Source: Candidatus Zixiibacteriota bacterium (GTDB taxonomy: Bacteria; Zixibacteria; MSB-5A5; GN15; FEB-12). From it: a DNA stretch of 64,000 bases. The stretch spans positions 32,501-96,500 of the forward strand of contig JAGNLV010000001.1 in NCBI GenBank assembly GCA_017999435.1. The letters are read 5' to 3'. The position numbers and the translations under genes are program-made. The notes beneath the pieces are model-generated. The model was not told where the DNA came from and made no database searches. It worked only from the letters and a program-made list of their open reading frames with translations. Positions within the stretch are counted from its first letter, which is position 1. Each line of letters opens with the position of its first letter. Shown here piece after piece: positions 14,933-23,688 of the stretch.

Positions 14933-17739
14933 CATAGTGTCTGCAGATAAGAATTGAGACTTATGTTGCGGTTCTTTAGCCCAAGTTTGTCACGAATTGC
15001 CTCGCGGTGCTTGTGCACTGTAAGCAGCGATGTCCCAATTGATTCCGCAATCTCCTTGGAGCTGTACCCGTTCTTGATCAGGCGGCAGATCTGTACCTGC
15101 CGCGGCGTCAGACCGTGAAACCGCTCCTTTAGACCGGCGGCAAATTCTGACGCAATATGCGCGAGGCTGTCCTCCAGCAGGTCGAGCAGGGGCCCCTGGG
15201 GCTCGCTCGCCATGCCTCGGAGGCGCTGCACGGTAGGGACAATATCCGACTCGATGTTGGCGACCACCAGACGCTTGATGGCGTCCTTTTCCCCCTCGAT
15301 CTGTCCGAGGACCTCCCGCAGCGCAATGTTCTTCTTCTGCAGGGCATCGTGCTCATGCTCGAGCTGCTCGTATATGCGCTGCATCTCCTCTTCCATCCGG
15401 CGCCGCTCGGTGATGTCGATCCCGGAAGTCAAAATGCCCCGGATAGCTCCGTGTCTGTCCCGGAAGTCGGTCAGGTACCAGGCAATGAGCCGCTTTTCGC
15501 CCGAGGCGGTCACTACGCGGCACTCGTAGTAATCCAGCCCCTGCATCCGCCCCGACACCACTTTCTGGAAGGTCGCTTCCGTCTGCTCCTGGTCCTCGTC
15601 GGCCAGGAGATCCCGAATCCACGACCGCCCGATGAGCTGTTCTTCCCGGTACCCCAGCAGGTCCGCTCCCTTGCGGTTGACCATGAGCACTCGGCCGTCG
15701 TCCGCGACCGCCATCATCAGCGTGGCCGCCACATCCAGGTACTGCTGCGCCCGTTCCATTTCGCGGCGGAGGGCCTCCTGAGTGTCTTTGAGATCCTGGA
15801 TGTTGCGGGTGACCGAGAGAATGTGCGGCCGGCCGTTGAGAGTCAGCAGGCAGGCCGACATGAGCCCGACCAGCACCGTGCCGTCTTTGCGCCGAAACTC
15901 CGCTTCCAGGTTCTCCATGTGGCCGCGTTCGAAGAGCATGCGCACCAGATGTTCGCGGACCCGCGGGTCGACCCAGACGCGGACCTGGTCGGCCGGCACG
16001 CCCACGACGTCGTCGCGCGTATACCCGGTGTTGGCCGTAAACCCCTCGTTGATCTCGACAAAGACGCCGGTGTCGAAGCGGGAGATCGCCACGGCGTCGG
16101 GGATCGTGCGGAAAGCCAGTCGGAAACGGTGTTCGCTCTCGCGCAAAGCGTCCTGCGTCCGCTTCCGCTCCGTGATATCCTCAAACATGGCCGCCATGCG
16201 CCCCGGCGCAGTCTGGAACGCGACCACGTGGAAAGCGCCCGTGATGCGCTCGTCCTGGTAGGTCAACTGCTCGGTCTGCCACGTTACGCCGTGGGCCGCC
16301 GTCTGCCTGTAACGCTGCGGGACTTCGGTCTGCGCCAGTTGTGGAAACGCCTCATCGATCGTCATTCCGAGGAATTTCTCGTTGCAGACGCCGAGGATCA
16401 GGTCCGCGGCCGGATTGGCCCCCTCGAACACCAGCCGCCCGTCCGGCTCCAGCCGGTACAGGTGCATTCCCATCGGCGACGAATCCACCACCGAACGGTA
16501 CTGCTGCTCGCGGCGGCGCAGCTCCTCCTCGGCCAGTTTTGGGACCGTGATGTCGGCAATAAACCCCTCCAGCGCTGACCGTCCCCCCTCCATTTCAACC
16601 ATCCGCCCCTGCTCCCAGACCCACCGGACCGCGCCGTCTTTGCGCACAATCCGGTACCTGATCTGGAACGGCCGGCCGATCGTGATCCCGGCCTGCACAG
16701 CGTCCCACACCATCTGCTTGTCGTCGGGGTGGATGAGGTTGCCGTAGGGAACCTGGCCCGACATGATTTCGCTGGCCTCGCAGCCGGTCAGGGCACAGCA
16801 CCCGTCGCTGACGAAATCCATCGGCCACTCCGGCTCGTTGGCGCTGCGGTACACCATCCCGGGCAGATTGCTCAGAAGCGTGCTCAGTTGGCGGCGGCTT
16901 TCGCGAAGTTCCTCCTCGACCGCCTTGCGCCGCCCGATATCCCGGATCGTTGACCGGTGGCCGAGCAGCACCCCGGCCGAACTGAGAATCGGCTGCCACG
17001 ACACCGCCACCCAGACGGACCGCCCATCCTTGCGCAATACCCGGAACTCGATGTCGTTGCCCGTGCTCCCGCGCATCGCCCCCTGGAAACTGCGGACCAT
17101 GCGGGCGCGGTCATCCGGATGCAGCAGCGCGTCGGGATAGTCGGCCATGACCAAACACTCTTCCTGCGTGTACCCGGTGATGCGGTGGACGGCCGGGTTC
17201 ACCCACACCAAGCGGCCGTCGAGCCCTATCCATGTCTCCCAGTCGTAGGCGCAGTCGGCGATCGCCCGGTAATCGAGCTCCGGCGCCGGAGTTCCGCTAA
17301 CTCGCGACGACCCCGCGTCTCGCGCCGCCGAACCGCCGATCGCGCGCACGGTCGCATACAGGCGCCGATCCGCGCCGGTCCGCAGCCAACTGTATTCGAG
17401 GGCAATCTCGCGCTGGGGGCCACGGCCGCCCGGTTCGCTGAGGAGAATCCGCCATTCGGCATCGGGCTGGTCCTCTCCCGGCGCCGCCAGGATTTCTGCC
17501 AGCCGCGGATGCTCCCGCAGGGGCAGGAGATCCCTCATCGGGCGGCCGACCAGCCCCGCTTCGATCCCAAGCAGATGCGGCGCCGCGTTGTTGGCGTAGC
17601 GGATTGTGCCGGCGGGGTCCATGACCATCAGGCCGATACCGGCCTGCTCCAGCAGCAATCCCGCATCGCGTGCCGACAGATCCGGGGAAACTCCCTGCGG
17701 AGCGGCACTATTCCCCCCCTGCGGTTCGTCGTTGTGCAC
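14932..17739 (-). CDS. Multi-PAS sensor with C-terminal LuxR-type HTH
   Basis: The 935-residue protein has about six PAS domains in series (near 25-130, 155-275, 285-405, 410-530, 540-660 and 665-785), several followed by PAC-type segments such as DITERKRTQDALRESEHRF. A coiled-coil stretch (about 785-840) joins them to a LuxR/GerE HTH (about 868-930: LTPRQVQICRLIKNGYSSKEIAES, TSLLTVHKHREAIRDKLGL). There is no histidine kinase, receiver or transmembrane segment, so it is probably a one-component cytoplasmic sensor binding ligands, heme or flavin and DNA directly. The GTG start follows AGGAAAGG by four bases. Confidence 0.9.
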   Translation of the reverse strand: MHNDEPQGGNSAAPQGVSPDLSARDAGLLLEQAGIGLMVMDPAGTIRYANNAAPHLLGIEAGLVGRPMRDLLPLREHPRLAEILAAPGEDQPDAEWRILLSEPGGRGPQREIALEYSWLRTGADRRLYATVRAIGGSAARDAGSSRVSGTPAPELDYRAIADCAYDWETWIGLDGRLVWVNPAVHRITGYTQEECLVMADYPDALLHPDDRARMVRSFQGAMRGSTGNDIEFRVLRKDGRSVWVAVSWQPILSSAGVLLGHRSTIRDIGRRKAVEEELRESRRQLSTLLSNLPGMVYRSANEPEWPMDFVSDGCCALTGCEASEIMSGQVPYGNLIHPDDKQMVWDAVQAGITIGRPFQIRYRIVRKDGAVRWVWEQGRMVEMEGGRSALEGFIADITVPKLAEEELRRREQQYRSVVDSSPMGMHLYRLEPDGRLVFEGANPAADLILGVCNEKFLGMTIDEAFPQLAQTEVPQRYRQTAAHGVTWQTEQLTYQDERITGAFHVVAFQTAPGRMAAMFEDITERKRTQDALRESEHRFRLAFRTIPDAVAISRFDTGVFVEINEGFTANTGYTRDDVVGVPADQVRVWVDPRVREHLVRMLFERGHMENLEAEFRRKDGTVLVGLMSACLLTLNGRPHILSVTRNIQDLKDTQEALRREMERAQQYLDVAATLMMAVADDGRVLMVNRKGADLLGYREEQLIGRSWIRDLLADEDQEQTEATFQKVVSGRMQGLDYYECRVVTASGEKRLIAWYLTDFRDRHGAIRGILTSGIDITERRRMEEEMQRIYEQLEHEHDALQKKNIALREVLGQIEGEKDAIKRLVVANIESDIVPTVQRLRGMASEPQGPLLDLLEDSLAHIASEFAAGLKERFHGLTPRQVQICRLIKNGYSSKEIAESIGTSLLTVHKHREAIRDKLGLKNRNISLNSYLQTL

Positions 17740-18144
17740 TCAGCCTTTCCTGTTATGGTCTTTGTTCGGGGGAATCTGGGACCGGACCTGTCCCGGTACG
17801 TATCAGGATCCCCCCGGAACGAACCCTGAAGCGTTGGAGGCCGGGACAGAATGGCAGATTGAGCCTCGCGAGTCAATCGAAATCATCAACCTGTCAGCTT
17901 CTGTCATCCGTAACGTTGCCCCGGCAGGCGACGTTCCCGCAATCCGGCCGCGCAGTGGGAATTGGGGGATCGCGCCCACAGTTTCCGCTGTCTTCTCACC
18001 AGCACCGGTCCCGCGCCGAAGCCGCCCGGCTGACCCAAGTCGCTGCCGTCGTATTGCTTACGCGAGCGTCGGCACCCGGCATCCGGTTTGCACCCCCCTG
18101 TTGTGGAAACAGTCCTGAAACTGCTGTGCCGTAAGGGGGACCCT
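17740..18144. other. Divergent intergenic region
   Basis: No gene seen. It separates the minus-strand PAS-LuxR gene from the plus-strand surface-protein operon and should hold both promoters. A minus-strand candidate lies at 17848-17876; I found no convincing plus-strand pair. Confidence 0.4.
17848..17876 (-). promoter_or_regulatory. Predicted promoter of the PAS-LuxR gene
   Basis: On the minus strand TTGACT (17871-17876) is followed after 17 nt by CATTCT (17848-17853). The -10 is suboptimal. It would give a leader of about 100 nt. Confidence 0.4.
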
Positions 18145-20205
18145 ATGGGGCGTTTAGACCAACGACGGTCGCGCGAGGACTCCGGTTCGCCGATCGCCAT
18201 GTTCTTCCTCAAAGCCGGCACCAAGCTCCTGCTTGGCGTCATCATCGCACTGGTCTTCCTCACGCTGGCCCAGTGCACGATCAAGGCTCCGGAATCACCC
18301 ACCTGGACCACCCACGCGGTGGTCCCGGTGGTGAACCGGACCTACCCCATGGGAGAACTGCTCCGGAAGATGGATCAGGAGGGGCTCGGAATCGATGATT
18401 CCGGCCGGGTCATTTTCAGCCTCACGGAAGAACTGGATACAGTGAGCCTCGACGAGGACGCGCTGGCCACGGCCGATTTGTCCTTCCTGGCCGGCGAGCG
18501 TCTCGGCCCCGTAGACCTCGAAATTCCCGCCCTGGCCCCGGTGACGGTCCGCTTCGCCCAACTGGGCGGCCTCGGTCTCCCCTTCATCGGCGACTCGGTT
18601 CTGGTGGAAGACACCACTTTCACCATTGCGACGGCCCTGCCGCCGATCGCGAGTTTCCGCACCGCGACGCTGGCGCGCGGACGGCTCGACGTCACGATCG
18701 ACAATGAACTTGACCTGACCCTGGACAACATCAGCCTCGATCTGGTCGAGACGGCAACCGGCGCGATCATCGGCTCCGGCGCCTCCCCCGATCCCCTGCC
18801 GAGCGGTGCGCAGGCGCAGGTGGCGATTCCCCTCGACGGGGCGACCATTGCGAGCGACATGACGCTGGTGGCGGGGTACCACACGCTGAGCGACACGGTC
18901 CGGGCCGCCTCCGGGCGCTACCTCCGCACCGGCTTCGCTTTCGGCGACACGCTCCAGGCGGTGTCGGCCACGGCGCGCATTCCGGCTCTCGCCCGCGCCG
19001 ACTCGACCGAGGCGCCGCTGGCGGAAACGGACCGTCTCGACTCGGCCTATCTGGCGAGCGGGGTGCTGAACCTGACGGTGCACAACGCCACCAATCTCGA
19101 GGCAACCGTCACCGTCTCGGCGCCGGATTTTTCCTACTACGGTCAGCCGCTGGCGGTCGTCGCACCGGTTGCCGCGCGCTCGCAGGCTGAGGTGACAGTC
19201 GACCTGTCCGGCTACGCGCTGCAGCCCGCCGTGACCGCGACCCCGCAGCACATCCGGGTGATCGCCGGCGCGGCCATGCCCGGCTCAGGCGATGCGCTGG
19301 TGGCGGTCGACCAGACCGACAGCTTCACCGTCGCGGCCCGCATTTCCGACGTCACTTTCCACTCGGTCACCGGCGTCTTTCAGTCGGTGCGGGCGAATTT
19401 CGACGGCCTCTCGCAGGATCTCGATATCCCGACCGGTCTGGAGCAGGTCGAACTCACCTGCGCCGTTCTCACGCTGACAATCGACAACGGCATCGACCTG
19501 CCGGGGGCAGTCAACGTGAGTCTCACCGGCGACAACGGGGCGCAGACAACCTTCGTGAGCGACATCGCCCCCCGCGGCCTGAGCACCGCGGCCACCACGA
19601 CAGTCGTCAACGACTCCGCGGCCGATTTCCTCTACCCGCTGCCGACGCGCCTGGACGTCTCCGGGTCGATCAGTTTCGGCAACGGCGCGTACTACGGCAC
19701 GATCACGCGGAGTGATTTCGTCGTCGGGCGGGTCAGCCTCTACGCTCCGCTGGAGATGGTGGTTCACCCGACCGTCGTCGAAACCGACATCACCGGCGAG
19801 TCCATCGACCAGACCGATATCGACCTCATCACCGACCACTTCCTCTCCGGGCGCTTTGTCTACCGATTGACCAGCCGGCTGCCGATCGGCGCGCATGTCA
19901 ACGTGTTTCTCGGCGGCGACTCCGCCTCCCTGTTCAGCGCGCCGCAACTGCGGTTTGATTCCCTGGGTCTGGCGGCCGCTCCGGTCGGCCCCGGCGGCAT
20001 CGCCATCGACACCATCCAGTCCGCCGAGCAGGAAATCCTCCTCGACTCGGTCGACATCAGGATTCTGAAAAACCCCGTCCTCTACGCGGGGCATCAGATC
20101 ATGCTGGCGGGCTCCGACGGGCAGACCGTGACGTTCACGGCCGACGATTACCTCTCGATCACCGGGCGACTCGAGATTGACTACCTCTTTGACGGCGATT
20201 TTTAG
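18145..20205 (+). CDS. Large uncharacterised exported, probably lipid-anchored protein
   Basis: The 686-residue protein has a basic N-terminus, a hydrophobic segment near residues 20-37 and an atypical lipobox-like LAQC, suggesting a signal-anchor or lipoprotein. The mature part is a long run of beta-rich segments with recurring patterns such as LDVTIDNELDLTLDNISLDL, LNLTVHNATNLEATVTVS and LTLTIDNGIDLPGAVNVSL, suggesting tandem immunoglobulin-like or LEA-like beta domains. I do not recognise a named family. ATG at 18145 is chosen because AAGGGGGA precedes it. It begins a three-gene operon with an outer-membrane protein (11 bases after) and an M6 protease. Confidence 0.82.
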   Translation: MGRLDQRRSREDSGSPIAMFFLKAGTKLLLGVIIALVFLTLAQCTIKAPESPTWTTHAVVPVVNRTYPMGELLRKMDQEGLGIDDSGRVIFSLTEELDTVSLDEDALATADLSFLAGERLGPVDLEIPALAPVTVRFAQLGGLGLPFIGDSVLVEDTTFTIATALPPIASFRTATLARGRLDVTIDNELDLTLDNISLDLVETATGAIIGSGASPDPLPSGAQAQVAIPLDGATIASDMTLVAGYHTLSDTVRAASGRYLRTGFAFGDTLQAVSATARIPALARADSTEAPLAETDRLDSAYLASGVLNLTVHNATNLEATVTVSAPDFSYYGQPLAVVAPVAARSQAEVTVDLSGYALQPAVTATPQHIRVIAGAAMPGSGDALVAVDQTDSFTVAARISDVTFHSVTGVFQSVRANFDGLSQDLDIPTGLEQVELTCAVLTLTIDNGIDLPGAVNVSLTGDNGAQTTFVSDIAPRGLSTAATTTVVNDSAADFLYPLPTRLDVSGSISFGNGAYYGTITRSDFVVGRVSLYAPLEMVVHPTVVETDITGESIDQTDIDLITDHFLSGRFVYRLTSRLPIGAHVNVFLGGDSASLFSAPQLRFDSLGLAAAPVGPGGIAIDTIQSAEQEILLDSVDIRILKNPVLYAGHQIMLAGSDGQTVTFTADDYLSITGRLEIDYLFDGDF

Positions 20206-20216
20206 GGAGCGCACGC

Positions 20217-21473
20217 ATGAATTCACACCCGCGCACAGCGTATCTGCTGATCCCGGCCGCAGCCGCCGCCCTGCTCCTTGCGCCGGGAACGCCTGCGGCG
20301 GCAGCCTCGGCCCGCGGGATGGCCATGGGGGACGCCTACATCGGCCTGGCCGCCGGCGTCGACGCAGCCCGCTACAATCCGGCCAATCTCGGTCTGGACG
20401 GCCACCGCCGGAGCGAGGTGGAGATCGCCGGCCTTGGGCTGAACCTGACCAACAACGCCTTCACCCTCGGCGATTACAACGCCTACACCGGCGCCTTCCT
20501 GACCGACGACGACAAGGCCGACCTCCTGAGCAAAGTGCCGCCGCAGGGACTTGCGCTCACAGCGGACGTCCAGGCCTCGGCCGTCTCGTTCGCCCAGGGC
20601 TCATTCGCCTTTAGCACTTCGGGCGTGGGGCAGGCCGGCGTCCAGCTCTCCCGCGACCTGCTCGAACTCGTGCTCAACGGGAACACTTTCGGCGATTCGG
20701 TGAGCATTACCGGTTCCTATTCGGACGCCGTCGCCTACGCCGCGGCGGGGATCTCGTACGGGCGCGCGCTCTACACGGCAGGCTCCCGCCAGTTCGCGGT
20801 CGGGGGGACGCTGAAATATCTCCGCGGGCTGGCCGTGGAGCAGGTGGTCGAACTCGAGGGGCTGGCCGCCGCTTTCGCCACCGGACTTGAAGGCGAGGGG
20901 CGCCTCGTCGCCCGCACCGCGAGCGGCGGTTCCGGCTTCGCCCTCGACCTCGGCGCCGCCCTGAAAATATCGGACGCCTATACCGCCGGCCTCCAGGTGC
21001 GCAACCTCGTCAGCCGCCTGTCGTGGAGCGGCACGCCCGAAGAGCACCGCTACATTTTCAGCTTCGACACCGTCACCGTGGACAACATGGACGACGATTT
21101 CGTGGTCGCGGAGAGCGGGACGCGGTCCCTCGATCCGTTCACCACGACTCTCCCGGCGGTCCTCACCGCCGGATTCGCCCGCACCTCCGGAAAGCTCCTC
21201 TGGGCGATCGACTGGCAGCAGGGGTTCCGCCGGGCGGCGGGGGCCTCCACCAAACCGCGGCTGGGTCTCGGCCTGGAGTCGCGGCACCTTCGGTTCCTCC
21301 CGCTGCGCGCCGGGTTTGCCGCCGGCGGCGAGCAGCCGACCGCCTTTTCGTTCGGCTCGGGCGTGGCCGCCGGTCCGCTTTTCTTCGACGCAGCGGTGAT
21401 GACCGGGACCGACCTTTCGCCCTATTCGGCCAAGGGTCTGAACGCCGCCCTCTCTATCGGGCTGCACCTCTAA
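20217..21473 (+). CDS. Outer-membrane beta-barrel protein (PorV/FadL/DUF5723-like)
   Basis: The 418-residue protein has a signal peptide (hydrophobic core about 8-30) and then ARGMAMGDAYIGLAAGVDAARYNPANLGL. This start, with its 'AYNPAxL' type motif, marks the FadL/PorV-like class of FCB outer-membrane barrels. The rest alternates beta strands with glycine-rich turns, ending in NAALSIGLHL. Such proteins act in uptake of hydrophobic compounds or, as PorV, in the type IX secretion shuttle; the exact role here is unknown. It is the middle gene of an operon and its product may bind the lipoprotein-like product upstream. Confidence 0.82.
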   Translation: MNSHPRTAYLLIPAAAAALLLAPGTPAAAASARGMAMGDAYIGLAAGVDAARYNPANLGLDGHRRSEVEIAGLGLNLTNNAFTLGDYNAYTGAFLTDDDKADLLSKVPPQGLALTADVQASAVSFAQGSFAFSTSGVGQAGVQLSRDLLELVLNGNTFGDSVSITGSYSDAVAYAAAGISYGRALYTAGSRQFAVGGTLKYLRGLAVEQVVELEGLAAAFATGLEGEGRLVARTASGGSGFALDLGAALKISDAYTAGLQVRNLVSRLSWSGTPEEHRYIFSFDTVTVDNMDDDFVVAESGTRSLDPFTTTLPAVLTAGFARTSGKLLWAIDWQQGFRRAAGASTKPRLGLGLESRHLRFLPLRAGFAAGGEQPTAFSFGSGVAAGPLFFDAAVMTGTDLSPYSAKGLNAALSIGLHL

Positions 21474-21491
21474 AGAAGGAGATTGGGGAAC

Positions 21492-23240
21492 ATGTCGCGC
21501 ACACACGACCTGCTCATATCCCTGCTGGGCCTGGGAGTCGCCGCCTCCCTCGGGCTGGCGGTCTCGGCCTGTCCGCCGCATCCCGACCTGCTGGCGAAGA
21601 TAGAAGCGGGCGCACAGCCGGCTCCGTATTTCCTGGCCCACCGGCCGGCTCTCCGCGTCCAGGGCGTGTCGACCGGCATGACCATGCGCCGCGTCCCCGA
21701 CGGTCCGCCGCGGCTTGTCCCGGGCCAGCCGCCCGCGTCCGGCGCCTATCGGGCGCTGGCCGTCCTGGTCCAGTTCTCCGACCATCCCTCGGCCGTCCCG
21801 GCGGTCTATTTCGACTCGCTCCTGTTCGACTCGGCGGGCCGGTCGCTGCGCAGTTACTACCGCGATGTGTCCTACGCGCAGCTCGACATCGTGACCCTCA
21901 ACCTCCCCTCCGCCCACGGGTGGCGGACGGCCCCGCAGACATACGCGTGGTACGTCAACAACCAGAACGCCCTCGGCGACTACCCGCAGAACAGCCAGCG
22001 GCTGACGGAGGATATCGTCGACCAGATTGACCCCTTTGTGAATTTCTCGCAATATGACAACAACGGCGACGGCTATGTTGACGCCGTGATTCTGATCCAC
22101 TCCGGGTCGGGGGCCGAGAAGACCGGCAGCAACGCCGACATCTGGTCCCACCAGTGGGCCATCACGCCACGTCTCAAAGACGGCGTGTATATTTCCGACT
22201 TCACCATCCAGCCGGAGCTGTGGGTGAATCCGGGCGACATGACGATCGGCGTCTACGCCCACGAGCTGGGCCACGCCTTCGGCGTGCCCGACCTGTACGA
22301 CACCGACGGCACGCAGTCGCGCGGCTTGGGCGTGTGGTGCCTCATGGCGTACGGATCCTGGCTCGGTCCCGGCGGCATGGGCGGCTCTCCCTCCCACCCC
22401 TCGGCCTGGAGCCGCATCCGGATGGGATTCGCCGCCTACACGAATGTGACGGCGAACGCGGTCGGGCAGGAGATCGCCGCAGTCGAAAGCGGCGGACCCA
22501 TCTACCGCCTGTGGTCGGGAGGCTCGCCGAGCCCCGAGTACTTCCTCGTCGAGAACCGCCAGCGGACCGGCTATGACTCGTACCTGTACTCCTCGGGCCT
22601 GTTCATCTGGCATATCGATGAGACCAAGGCGACCGCCGACAACACCGACAACACCCAGGAGTGGTGGCCGGGCGCGGGGATGAATCCGGCCGAACACTAC
22701 CGGGTGGCGCTGGAACAGGCGGACGGCCTCTGGGAGCTGGAGAAGAGGCTCGATTACGGCGACGCCGGCGATCCTTTCCCCGGCGCTCTCGACCGCCGGG
22801 TCTTCGACGCGACGACGACCCCGAATTCCGACTCCTACCTCGCCGGCACCTCGTTTACGAAAGTGGACAACATTTCGCCCTCGGCCGCCGTGATGACCGC
22901 CGATCTCATTGTCGGGCTGGCGGCCGATGTTGATTCGGGCGACGACAATCCCACGCTGCCGGCCGCGTTCGAGCTCGCGCAGAACTACCCCAACCCGTTC
23001 AACCCGAGCACCACCATCAGTTTCGAATTGAGCGGCCCGATGCACGTGACGCTGGAGATCTTCAACATTGTCGGGCAGCGCGTGCGGACCCTGATGGACG
23101 GGCCGGCGGAGGCGGGGCGGACGGAGCGGACGTGGGACGGGTGCGATGAGGCCGGGCGGACGGCCGCCTCGGGTCTCTACCTGTACCGCCTCACCACCGG
23201 CTCGGGCAGCCGGGCGCGAAAAATGCTGTTGCTGAAATAG
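21492..23240 (+). CDS. Secreted M6 family metalloprotease with sorting domain
   Basis: The 582-residue protein has a signal peptide, an M6 (immune inhibitor A-like) protease domain and a C-terminal sorting domain. The zinc motif HELGHAFGVPDLYD begins at His257, and LVQFSDHPS and a YDNNGDGYVDAVILIHSG calcium-like segment lie upstream. Residues about 495-582 form the FlgD-like/type IX sorting domain: ELAQNYPNPFNPSTTISFEL, FNIVGQRVRTL and GLYLYRLTTG, ending ARKMLLLK. ATG at 21492 is preferred over the TTG nine bases upstream because AAGGAGA is well spaced from it. It closes the three-gene operon before a terminator. Confidence 0.9.
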   Translation: MSRTHDLLISLLGLGVAASLGLAVSACPPHPDLLAKIEAGAQPAPYFLAHRPALRVQGVSTGMTMRRVPDGPPRLVPGQPPASGAYRALAVLVQFSDHPSAVPAVYFDSLLFDSAGRSLRSYYRDVSYAQLDIVTLNLPSAHGWRTAPQTYAWYVNNQNALGDYPQNSQRLTEDIVDQIDPFVNFSQYDNNGDGYVDAVILIHSGSGAEKTGSNADIWSHQWAITPRLKDGVYISDFTIQPELWVNPGDMTIGVYAHELGHAFGVPDLYDTDGTQSRGLGVWCLMAYGSWLGPGGMGGSPSHPSAWSRIRMGFAAYTNVTANAVGQEIAAVESGGPIYRLWSGGSPSPEYFLVENRQRTGYDSYLYSSGLFIWHIDETKATADNTDNTQEWWPGAGMNPAEHYRVALEQADGLWELEKRLDYGDAGDPFPGALDRRVFDATTTPNSDSYLAGTSFTKVDNISPSAAVMTADLIVGLAADVDSGDDNPTLPAAFELAQNYPNPFNPSTTISFELSGPMHVTLEIFNIVGQRVRTLMDGPAEAGRTERTWDGCDEAGRTAASGLYLYRLTTGSGSRARKMLLLK

Positions 23241-23292
23241 CTCTCCCCCCTCAGTTCGGCTCACCGGCGGCGGCAATGCCGCCGCCCTGCGG

Positions 23293-23321
23293 ACCCCGGC
23301 GAAAAACCGGGGTTCTCTTTT
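23293..23321 (+). terminator. Intrinsic terminator of the M6 protease operon
   Basis: A 7-bp stem (ACCCCGG 23293-23299, CCGGGGT 23307-23313) with a 7-nt loop is followed by TCTCTTTT. It is 52 nt after the protease stop codon. Confidence 0.8.
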
Positions 23322-23333
23322 GGCCGCCGCCCG

Positions 23334-23546
23334 CTACTCGGGATAGTGGATCTCGGAGTGGTTGTAGTCGGCCGTCCGGCTGCCGCTCCGCTGATCCTTC
23401 TTGTACTGCGTGTGGCAGGTCTTGCAGCGCTTCGGGTCGTCCATGTACCCGCGCTCGGCAAAGTACTGCTGCGCAGCGGCGGTGAACACGAACTCCTGTC
23501 CGCACTCACTGCAAATGAGGATTTTAGGCTCGAATCCGCGATCCAT
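23334..23546 (-). CDS. Small zinc-ribbon protein
   Basis: The 70-residue protein has two CxxC pairs, CSECGQEF and CKTCHTQYK, about 24 residues apart, as in 'probable zinc-binding domain' proteins found in many anaerobes. The motif FVFTAAAQQYFAERGY between them is typical of that family. The C-terminus is hydrophilic. A nucleic-acid or protein-binding role is likely but not proven. The start is supported by GAGGGGGA three bases upstream. It is monocistronic, with a promoter-like pair about 120 bases upstream, and ends convergently against the M6 protease operon. Confidence 0.88.
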   Translation of the reverse strand: MDRGFEPKILICSECGQEFVFTAAAQQYFAERGYMDDPKRCKTCHTQYKKDQRSGSRTADYNHSEIHYPE

Positions 23547-23641
23547 GTTTCCCCCTCTTTCGCGTTCCGCACATCTTCCTTGACGAGCAAAACGACGGAA
23601 ACAATGGCGAAAGAAGCAAAGTCTATCTACTTTTGCCTGAA

Positions 23642-23670
23642 TTGATACCGGGGCGGTGCACCCGTGTCAA
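23642..23670 (-). promoter_or_regulatory. Predicted promoter of the zinc-ribbon gene
   Basis: On the minus strand TTGACA (23665-23670) is followed after 17 nt by TATCAA (23642-23647). Confidence 0.6.
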
Positions 23671-23688
23671 CAAAAAACCGGCAATTGA

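Noticed and set aside
20601-23276. Long open frame of 891 codons on the minus strand opposite the outer-membrane protein and M6 protease
   Set aside because: It is antisense to two well-supported genes and rich in Arg, Gly and Val as expected for a GC-rich shadow frame; no domain or start site is visible.
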